Assembly: GCF_003327285.1 (NCBI RefSeq)
Contig: NZ_KZ848474.1
Location: 558,001 to 622,000 of the forward strand
DNA length: 64,000 nt
Direction of reading: 5' to 3'
DNA from: Microbacterium sorbitolivorans
Lineage (GTDB): Bacteria > Actinomycetota > Actinomycetes > Actinomycetales > Microbacteriaceae
Below the pieces are notes generated by a model, which saw nothing but the letters and a program-made list of their open reading frames with translations, made no database searches and was not told the DNA's origin. The position numbers were made by a program, and so were the translations under genes. Positions 57,626-64,000 of this stretch are shown here, one piece after another. Every line of letters starts with the position of its first letter. Within the stretch, counting starts at the first letter, position 1.

Positions 57626-57961
57626 ATGAACTACAACCAGCGCCTGCCATACCTGCAGTTCGGTTTCACCGGCGGCGCCGCCGGGTGGCTCGGCGTCGGC
57701 ATCGGCGGGTTTCTCGTCACGGTGTTGACGCTCGGCATTTGCTATCCGTGGGCGGTCGTCATGACGTACCGCTGGAAGACCAAGCACACCTGGATCAACG
57801 GGCAGCGCCTGCGGTTCACCGGATCCGCGGTCGGGCTGTTCGGGATGTGGATCAAGTGGTTCCTGCTCTGCATCGTGACGCTCGGCATCTATAGCTTCTG
57901 GGTCTACCCGCGCCTGCAGAAGTGGATCGTCGAGCACCAGGAGCTCGACCCCACCTCCTGA
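57626..57961 (+). CDS. DUF898 (YjgN-like) small membrane protein
   Basis: The 111-residue product reads LPYLQFGFTGGAAGWLGVGI, FLVTVLTLGICYPWAVVMTY and FGMWIKWFLLCIVTLGIYSF, two hydrophobic helices each ending in a (L/G)GIYxxW-type motif, as in YjgN/DUF898 proteins. AGGGGGAGCACG precedes ATG 57626. Function is unknown. The 57,458-57,625 gap holds only its promoter area. Confidence 0.85.
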   Translation: MNYNQRLPYLQFGFTGGAAGWLGVGIGGFLVTVLTLGICYPWAVVMTYRWKTKHTWINGQRLRFTGSAVGLFGMWIKWFLLCIVTLGIYSFWVYPRLQKWIVEHQELDPTS

Positions 57962-58001
57962 TCCCGGGCGCGGGTCAGCCCCGTGCGGCAGACTGGGGGT
58001 G

Positions 58002-60500
58002 ATGTCTTCTCTCCTTGAGGCCGCACAGTCGGCCGGTGACGATGCCGATGCCCTTTACGACGCCTTCCTCGAGTGGGCGACGGATCAGGGAATCTCGCTG
58101 TACCCGGCGCAGGACGAGGCGGCGATGGAGCTCGCGGCCGGCAATAACGTGATCCTCGCGACCCCCACGGGCACGGGCAAGTCGCTCGTCGCGCTTGCGG
58201 CGCACGCCATCGCGATCGGCCGCGGCGGGCGCACCTATTACACCGCGCCCATCAAGGCGCTCGTGAGCGAGAAGTTCTTCTCGCTCGTCGAAACGTTCGG
58301 CGCCGAGAACGTCGGCATGGTCACGGGCGATAGCTCGGTCAACTCCGACGCCCCGATCGTCTGCTGCACGGCCGAGATCCTCGCGAACCTCGCCCTGCGC
58401 GAGGGTGAGGACGCCGACGTCGACCAGGTCGTCATGGACGAGTTCCACTACTACGGCGACCGCGACCGCGGCTGGGCCTGGCAGATCCCGCTGCTTCTTC
58501 TGCCGCGGGCGCAGTTCCTGCTGATGTCGGCGACCCTCGGCGACACCACGGATATCCAGGACGACCTCACGCGCCGCACCGGCCGAACGACGAGCCTCGT
58601 GGCGGGCGCCGAGCGCCCCGTTCCGCTGCACTTCAGCTACGAGAAGAAGCCCGCCCACGAGGTCGTCGAGGAGCTGCTACAGGACAGGGAGGTGCCCGTC
58701 TACGTCGTGCACTTCAGCCAGGCCGCGGCCATGGAGCGCGCCCAGGCGCTCGCGAGCATCAACATCACGACCCGCGAGCAGCGCGACGAGATCGCCGCGG
58801 CGCTCGGCGACTTCCGCTTCACGACCAACTTCGGCAAGACTCTCTCGCGCCTCGTGCGTGCGGGTATCGGCGTGCACCACGCGGGCATGCTGCCGCGCTA
58901 CCGCCGCCTCGTCGAGACGCTCGCCCAGAAAGGGCTGCTGCGCGTCATCTGCGGCACCGACACCCTGGGCGTCGGCATCAACGTGCCGATCCGCACCGTC
59001 CTCATCACGGAGCTCTCGAAGTACGACGGATCCCGGATGCGGCGGCTCGGCGCGCGCGAGTTTCACCAGATCGCGGGCCGCGCGGGCCGCGCCGGCTACG
59101 ACCCCTACGGCAACGTCGTCGTGCTCGCGCCCGAGCACGAGATCGAGAACGCGCAGGCGCTCGCGAAGGCGGGCGACGACCCGAAGAAGCTCAAGAAAGT
59201 CAAGAAGAAGCAGGCGCCGAAGGGCTTTGTCAGCTGGAGCGAGCAGAGCTTCGAGAACATCATCGCCGCCGAGCCCGAGGCGCTCAGCCCGCGCATGCAG
59301 ATGACGTCGGCCATGCTCATCAACATCATCGCCCGCGGCGGCGACGTGTTCGAGAATGTGCGCTCGCTCGTCTTCGACAACCACCAGCCGAAGAAGGAGC
59401 AGTACGCGCTCGCCCGCCGTGCCCTCGCGATCTTCCGCACCCTGCGCGACGCCGAGCTGATCGAGGTGACGCCCGCGGGCGAGATCCGCCTCTTCCTCGA
59501 CCTGCAGCCGAACTTCGCGCTTAACCAGCCGCTGTCCCCCTTCGCGCTCGCGGCGCTCGAGCTCTTGGATCCGGAAGACGGCGAGGGCGGAGCCGGAACC
59601 GGCCACTACGCGCTCGACGTCGTCAGCGTCATCGAGTCGACGCTCGACGACCCGCGCCAGATCCTCAGCCAGCAGCAGTTCAAGGCGCGTGGCGAGGCGG
59701 TCGGGGCCATGAAGCGCGATGGCATCGAGTACGACGAGCGCATGGAGCTGCTCGAGGCGATCACGCACCCGAAGCCGCTCGAAGAGCTGCTCACGCAGGC
59801 ATACGAGACCTTCGCGAGCTCGCAGCCGTGGATCCGCGACTTCGCCCTCGCGCCGAAGTCGGTCGTCCGCGACATGTACGAGCGCGCGATGAGCTTCGCC
59901 GAGTTCGTGCAGTGGTACCAGCTGGGCCGGAGCGAGGGCCTCGTGCTGCGCTACCTGTCCGACGCCTACCGCACGATCCGCCAGACGGTGCCGCCGGAGG
60001 CGCGCACGCCCGAGCTCGACGACATCGTCGAGTGGCTCGGCGAGATGGTGCGACAGGTCGACTCGAGCCTCGTCGACGAGTGGGAGACACTCATGGCGGG
60101 CCTCGACGACGACGGAACGCCCGTCGTGCCGCCCGCGCCGCCGTCGGTCGTCATGAACAAGCGCGCCTTCACGGTGCTGGTGCGCAACGCGATGTTCCGC
60201 CGCGTGCAGCTCGCCGCGCTTGAGAACGACGACGAGCTCGAGCAGCTGGATCCGGACGCCGATTGGCCCGGCGCGCTCGACGACTACTACGACGAGCACG
60301 AAGACATCCTCACGGGTGCCGCGGCGCGCTCGCCGCAGCTGTGCGAGATCACCGAGGGCCGCGACGTGTGGCGCGTCGAGCAGACGATCGACGACCCCGC
60401 CGGTAACCACGATTGGCGGATCCGCGCGGAGGTCGACCTCGAGGCGTCAGCCGACGAGGGCGAGGCCGTCCTGCGCGTGACCGAGGTCGTGCGCCTCTAA
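58002..60500 (+). CDS. Ski2-like DExH RNA helicase with DUF3516 domain
   Basis: The 832-residue helicase has Walker A ILATPTGTGKSLVALAAHAI, motif Ia YTAPIKALVSEKFF, the DExH box QVVMDEFHYYGDRDRGWAWQ and motif III LLMSATLGDT. The second RecA domain contains YVVHFSQAAAMERAQAL, GVHHAGMLPRYRRLVETLAQ, the CGTDTLGVGINVPIRTVLIT block and QIAGRAGRAGYD. The C-terminal ~350 residues match DUF3516, a domain of actinobacterial helicases related to Ski2/HelY. It probably acts in RNA turnover or repair. ATG 58002 (GTG 57999 adjacent) follows GGGGGT. Confidence 0.93.
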   Translation: MSSLLEAAQSAGDDADALYDAFLEWATDQGISLYPAQDEAAMELAAGNNVILATPTGTGKSLVALAAHAIAIGRGGRTYYTAPIKALVSEKFFSLVETFGAENVGMVTGDSSVNSDAPIVCCTAEILANLALREGEDADVDQVVMDEFHYYGDRDRGWAWQIPLLLLPRAQFLLMSATLGDTTDIQDDLTRRTGRTTSLVAGAERPVPLHFSYEKKPAHEVVEELLQDREVPVYVVHFSQAAAMERAQALASINITTREQRDEIAAALGDFRFTTNFGKTLSRLVRAGIGVHHAGMLPRYRRLVETLAQKGLLRVICGTDTLGVGINVPIRTVLITELSKYDGSRMRRLGAREFHQIAGRAGRAGYDPYGNVVVLAPEHEIENAQALAKAGDDPKKLKKVKKKQAPKGFVSWSEQSFENIIAAEPEALSPRMQMTSAMLINIIARGGDVFENVRSLVFDNHQPKKEQYALARRALAIFRTLRDAELIEVTPAGEIRLFLDLQPNFALNQPLSPFALAALELLDPEDGEGGAGTGHYALDVVSVIESTLDDPRQILSQQQFKARGEAVGAMKRDGIEYDERMELLEAITHPKPLEELLTQAYETFASSQPWIRDFALAPKSVVRDMYERAMSFAEFVQWYQLGRSEGLVLRYLSDAYRTIRQTVPPEARTPELDDIVEWLGEMVRQVDSSLVDEWETLMAGLDDDGTPVVPPAPPSVVMNKRAFTVLVRNAMFRRVQLAALENDDELEQLDPDADWPGALDDYYDEHEDILTGAAARSPQLCEITEGRDVWRVEQTIDDPAGNHDWRIRAEVDLEASADEGEAVLRVTEVVRL

Positions 60501-60503
60501 CGG

Positions 60504-60564
60504 CTCCACTTTTCTCCCACAATTCCTACGCCCACGAGGGGAGAATTGTGGGAGAAAAGTGGAG
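60504..60564. repeat. Perfect 22-bp inverted repeat between convergent genes
   Basis: The arm at 60504-60525 (starting CTCCACTTTTCTCCC) is repeated exactly in inverted orientation at 60543-60564, with a 17-nt loop. It starts 4 bp after the helicase stop and ends 42 bp before the alpha-galactosidase stop. The arms are less G+C-rich than the surroundings. It can form a long hairpin and likely terminates both genes. Confidence 0.85.
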
Positions 60565-60605
60565 TTAAGGTGCCGGGAATCCGGGACTACACCGCCCGGC
60601 CCGGA

Positions 60606-62765
60606 TTAAATTGCCTCGGCGTGCAGGAGCACCGCGTGTTCGGGGCGCAGTACGGGCAGGGGAACGCCTACCTCGGACAGGAAGCGTCCCGTCGCCTCGA
60701 ATCCGGCGTCGAACCAGGCCGGGCCCGTGATCTGCACGAACGGGCTCTCGGCGTCGCCCTCCGTCGTGCGCGGGAAGTCCGCGGTCGTCGGTAGGAGCGG
60801 GGCGAGGCGATACCGGCGTTCTGGGTCCAGACCGGGCAGCCGCACACGCCCGGGGATCTCGGCGACGGGTGACCGCAGCATGACCGCCGCGAACAGCGCC
60901 TCGTCGTTGCCCACGACGCCATGCACGGCGAGGGCCGGCTCGGTGACGTCGGCGTGCACGCGTCGTCCGGAGTGTATGAGCCCCCGGAACCGCTTGTATA
61001 GCTGGATCCCGCGTTGCAGGATCTCGCGCTCGTGCGCGGTCGCCTTGCGGATGTCCCACTCGATCCCGAAATGCCCGAACAACGCCGTGATCACACGGAA
61101 CGTGATGTCGTGCGTGCGCCCCGTCGTGTGTGCGTGCGTGGGGCCGACATGCGAACCGACGAGCTCCGGCGGCAGCACGGCACCCGTCCAGCGCTGAATC
61201 GTCTGCCGCTCGAGCGCGTCGTTGCAGTCGGAAGCCCACACGCGATCGGTGTGCGCGAGCACGCCGAGATCCGCGCGGGCACCGCCCGACGAGCACGATT
61301 CGATCTCGACCTTCGGGTGCGCCTCCTTCAGCGCGGCGAACAGCCGATACGCGGCACGTGTCTGCGCGTGCGTCGACGGCCGCCCGTCGTGCCCATGCTC
61401 GGGCAGGTCGCGATTTTGATCCCATTTCAGGTACGAGATCTCGTTCTCGCGCAGGAGCGCGTCGATCCGGTCGTACACGTACTGCCACGCGGCCGGGTCG
61501 ACGAGATCGATGATGTGCTGATGCCGCCATTCGAGTGGACGACGACCATCCGGCCGATCCGGTCCCACGATCCACTCCGGGTGGGCGCGGGCCGCATCCG
61601 AATCGAGGTTGATCATCTCGGGCTCGACCCAGAGACCGAACTCCATACCGCGCGAGGTGACGGCATCGATGAGGGGCGTGAGGCCGTCCGGCCACCGCTC
61701 CTCGTCGACGTACCAGTCGCCGAGGCCGGCGCGGTCATCGGTGCGGCCACGGAACCAGCCGTCGTCCAGCACGAAGCGCTCGACGCCGATGTCGGCGGCC
61801 TCTTCCGCGAGCTCGATGAGCGGCTCGATCCGGTGATCGAAGTACACCGCCTCCCACGTGTTGAGGATCACGGGGCGCGGCCGGTCTCCGGAGACCGCGA
61901 CGTGATGCGGACGGGAGCGGATCCAGTCGTGGAAACGCGCGGTCGCACCGTCGAGCCCGTCTGACGAGAACGCGGCGAACAGCGACGGTGTCTCGTACAC
62001 CTCGCCCGGCTCGAGTACCACCTCGCCGGATCCGAGCAGCTCGGCGGCACCGGTCATGTGGCGTCCGTCTGAGAGCGCGTCGAAGAATTGCTCGTGGTTG
62101 CCCGACCATGCGAGGTGTGTCGCCCAGACGCGCCCCGTGCGATTGGCGAAGCCCGCGGAGCCTGCCGCGACGAGGATCGACGAATCGTGTCCCGTGCGTC
62201 CGTGGCGTCCCGAGCGCACCCACGTCCCGCGACGGATGTCATTTCGTTGTGGATGGTTCTCACGGCACCAGCGTCCCGTGAGATCGAGCAGCTCCGCCGC
62301 GTCGTTCGGCACCGGCAGCGCGACCGCGAGCTCGTCGAGCTGGTACGGCGCGGCCCCGATGTTGCGCAGTTGGTTGCGTGTCTCCAGCAGACCCGACGGA
62401 TGCAGGGTGAGGCGTGACGTGACTTCGATGCCTGCAGCCTCGTCGGCCTGTACGATCTCGGCGGTGCTGCCGTCGCACGCCGCCGACGTCACACGTAGCG
62501 CGGGCGAGAAGTCGCGCCCGGCGCGACCGTCGATGACGCGGCTGCCTCGGAGGCCGGGGCGGCCGAGCCAGCCTGACGATGCCTGTGGCACGATGCCGGC
62601 GACGACGGGGACGTCGAAGGCTGAGTGGGCGACGGGATCCGCGAGGGCATCCAGGGCGGGAAGATCGTCGCCGAGGTCGGCACCCCAGTGGACGATCTCG
62701 GCCTCGCCCGTGTGGACAGCGACGAGGACGCTGACGCCGGCGGCGCGCAGGTGGAGAGGGGTCAT
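60606..62765 (-). CDS. GH36 alpha-galactosidase
   Basis: The 719-residue protein has the N-terminal GH36 beta-sandwich (residues ~1-290) and the catalytic barrel with NTWEAVYFDHRIEPLIELAE, FVLDDGWFRGRTDDRAGLGD, WVEPEMINLDSDAARAHPEW. The nucleophile Asp is in EISYLKWDQNRDLPEHG, and the acid/base Asp is in VWASDCNDALERQTIQRW. It releases galactose from raffinose-type oligosaccharides. No signal peptide, so it is cytosolic. The gene follows a sugar-binding-protein gene on the same strand by 63 bp, so the two belong to one uptake-and-hydrolysis system. Confidence 0.95.
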   Translation of the reverse strand: MTPLHLRAAGVSVLVAVHTGEAEIVHWGADLGDDLPALDALADPVAHSAFDVPVVAGIVPQASSGWLGRPGLRGSRVIDGRAGRDFSPALRVTSAACDGSTAEIVQADEAAGIEVTSRLTLHPSGLLETRNQLRNIGAAPYQLDELAVALPVPNDAAELLDLTGRWCRENHPQRNDIRRGTWVRSGRHGRTGHDSSILVAAGSAGFANRTGRVWATHLAWSGNHEQFFDALSDGRHMTGAAELLGSGEVVLEPGEVYETPSLFAAFSSDGLDGATARFHDWIRSRPHHVAVSGDRPRPVILNTWEAVYFDHRIEPLIELAEEAADIGVERFVLDDGWFRGRTDDRAGLGDWYVDEERWPDGLTPLIDAVTSRGMEFGLWVEPEMINLDSDAARAHPEWIVGPDRPDGRRPLEWRHQHIIDLVDPAAWQYVYDRIDALLRENEISYLKWDQNRDLPEHGHDGRPSTHAQTRAAYRLFAALKEAHPKVEIESCSSGGARADLGVLAHTDRVWASDCNDALERQTIQRWTGAVLPPELVGSHVGPTHAHTTGRTHDITFRVITALFGHFGIEWDIRKATAHEREILQRGIQLYKRFRGLIHSGRRVHADVTEPALAVHGVVGNDEALFAAVMLRSPVAEIPGRVRLPGLDPERRYRLAPLLPTTADFPRTTEGDAESPFVQITGPAWFDAGFEATGRFLSEVGVPLPVLRPEHAVLLHAEAI

Positions 62766-62828
62766 GGTCTCGCTTTCGTGGCGGGTGAGATGGGTGGCGC
62801 GGACGAGGTCCGCGCCACCCATCGGGGA

Positions 62829-64000
62829 TCATTCGAAGAGGGCGTTAACCTGGTCGTTCGCGTCGTCGAACGAGCTCGCGGGGGAGTCGCCCGTGAGCAC
62901 GGCATCCGATGCCGGCTTCATGATGCCGACCACCTTCGCGGCGTTCTCGGCGATGGGGAACAGGAACGTCGTGCCGTCGTCGATGTGGGTCGTGAACGCC
63001 GACACGTCGACGCCCTTCTCGGCGAAGGCCTGTGCCGCGAGCTCGCTCGAACTCGTGATCGCCGGGAACACGACCGCGTGCCCCGCGACGACGTCCTGGC
63101 AGGCGGTTGAGGCGAGGTACTCGACCCACGCGAGCGACCCCTCGGGGTTCTCGGTGCCGGCCCAGATCGAGTCGGCGAGGCCGTTGAACATCGAGGCGCG
63201 CTCGCCCGATGGGCCGACGGGTGTCGGCGCGATGCCGAGATCGATGCCCTCGTAACCCGCGTACTGGCCGATCATCCAGGATCCGTTGGTGTTGATCGCG
63301 TTCTTGCCGGCACCGAAGTTGTCGGCCATCGACGCGCCGATCGTCGTCTCGAGCGGCGGCATGTAGCCCTTCTCGGCGAGCGACGCCCACCACTCGAAGG
63401 TCTCCTGGAACTCGGGCTGGTCGTAGTTGTAGTGGGTGCCCCACGGGTTCTGGTCGGTGTGGGTCCAGCCGAGCGTGGCGGTGAGGAACGACCACTCGGT
63501 CTGGCCCATGCCTTCGCCGGAGCCGTTGAGGCCGAGGCCGTACACGGCCACGTTGTCCTTGTCGAAGCCCGCCTCGTCGCCGCGCACGCCGTTCTCGTCG
63601 ACGGTGAGGCGGGCGATGACCTTCTCGTAGGATCCGCCGTCGTCGGGGTTCCAGTCGAGGCTCGCCATGTCCTCCTGGGTGAGCCCGGCGTCGGCGACCA
63701 TCTCCTTGTTGTAGAACAGCGCGACGGTGTCCCAGTCCTTCGGTAGACCGTAGCGGCTACCGTCCTGGCCCACCCAGAGGTCCGCAAGACCGTCGTTGTA
63801 GATCGATGTGTCGGCGTCCAGTTCGTCGAGCGAGAGAAGCTGCTCGGTCTTGACGAAGTCGGGGTACTTGCTGAGGTGATCGGTGAACACGTCGGGTGCG
63901 GTCCCGGCGGCCATTCCATTCGTGATCTTGCTCCAGTAGTCGTCCCAGCCGGTCTGCGTGACCTTGACGGTGACGTCTTCCTGCGAGGCGTTGAAGTCGT
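62829..64000 (-). CDS. Sugar ABC transporter binding protein (5' truncated by window)
   Basis: The minus-strand frame is open to the window edge (first full codon at 63998). The visible ~389 residues begin FNASQEDVTVKVTQTGWDDY and include NGMAAGTAPDVFTDHLSKYP, YGLPKDWDTVALFYNKEMVA and NAINTNGSWMIGQYAGYEGI, a family 1 extracellular solute-binding protein. Its signal peptide lies outside. It sits upstream of the alpha-galactosidase gene, so an alpha-galactoside ligand is inferred. Confidence 0.9.
   Translation of the reverse strand, partial: DFNASQEDVTVKVTQTGWDDYWSKITNGMAAGTAPDVFTDHLSKYPDFVKTEQLLSLDELDADTSIYNDGLADLWVGQDGSRYGLPKDWDTVALFYNKEMVADAGLTQEDMASLDWNPDDGGSYEKVIARLTVDENGVRGDEAGFDKDNVAVYGLGLNGSGEGMGQTEWSFLTATLGWTHTDQNPWGTHYNYDQPEFQETFEWWASLAEKGYMPPLETTIGASMADNFGAGKNAINTNGSWMIGQYAGYEGIDLGIAPTPVGPSGERASMFNGLADSIWAGTENPEGSLAWVEYLASTACQDVVAGHAVVFPAITSSSELAAQAFAEKGVDVSAFTTHIDDGTTFLFPIAENAAKVVGIMKPASDAVLTGDSPASSFDDANDQVNALFE

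Overview
The window is high-G+C DNA from an actinobacterium, most likely a member of the Microbacteriaceae. This rests on the 16S/23S/5S operon without spacer tRNAs, the CrtYe/CrtYf/CrtEb (C50 decaprenoxanthin-type) carotenoid cluster, the NrdHIEF class Ib ribonucleotide reductase operon, a ferrochelatase with the actinobacterial Cys-rich C-terminus, and pervasive 4-bp ATGA/GTGA start-stop overlaps. Genus is not assigned.

Layout. 1-3.7 kb: an organosulfur/xenobiotic flavoenzyme operon (DszC-like oxygenase, MHS-type transporter, NtaA/DszA-like monooxygenase). 3.7-8.7 kb: a GlxA-type regulator divergent from a quinone-oxidoreductase-like gene, three small conserved or unknown proteins, and glyS. 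8.8-14.6 kb: a possible structured RNA, then the rRNA promoter, leader, 16S, spacer, 23S, 5S and terminator. 14.6-20.1 kb: an acyl-CoA dehydrogenase (minus strand) and nrdHIEF (plus strand), preceded by DnaA-box-like and NrdR-box-like sites. 20.1-32.5 kb: an accessory region with many deletion-scarred genes (amidohydrolase, ankyrin-like piece, MerR/Hsp20 pair, TauE, cupin, MmyB-like regulator, DUF1304 copy, YbdK interrupted next to an IS3 remnant), mixed with intact units: TetR/hydrolase pair, ABC exporter plus two-component system, SDR epimerase, DUF6458, DUF488 and DUF2945. 32.6-35.4 kb: lipoprotein, NADP-binding reductase/MarR pair, a 26-residue leucine-rich peptide gene and an intact DUF1304 gene. 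35.4-44.2 kb: a nine-gene minus-strand photoprotection operon idi-crtE-crtB-crtI-crtYe-crtYf-crtEb-hemH-phr, divergent from a MarR-type regulator. 44.3-47.4 kb: acyl-CoA synthetase, thioredoxin, hydrolase. 47.5-56.8 kb: an arabinan/arabino-oligosaccharide locus (GH43, GH51, GH43, DUF624, two permeases, binding protein, LacI) with LacI-type operators and a three-copy palindromic repeat. 56.8-64 kb: YigZ-like protein, DUF898 protein, Ski2-like helicase, GH36 alpha-galactosidase and a truncated sugar-binding protein.

Across the coding DNA the hexamer GGATCC is strikingly frequent in all three reading frames (30 counted by eye in the first 8.8 kb, about 3 expected). It behaves like a highly iterated palindrome. 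Several genes also carry a TANNNT hexamer 6-7 nt before the start codon, indicating leaderless transcripts.

No complete new defence or mobile system was found. The strongest leads are the iterated palindrome, the 26-residue peptide, the RNA-like element before the rRNA operon, the hemH/phr extension of the carotenoid operon, and the scar cluster. All product names come from recognised motifs and sequence resemblance read by eye; no database search was run.
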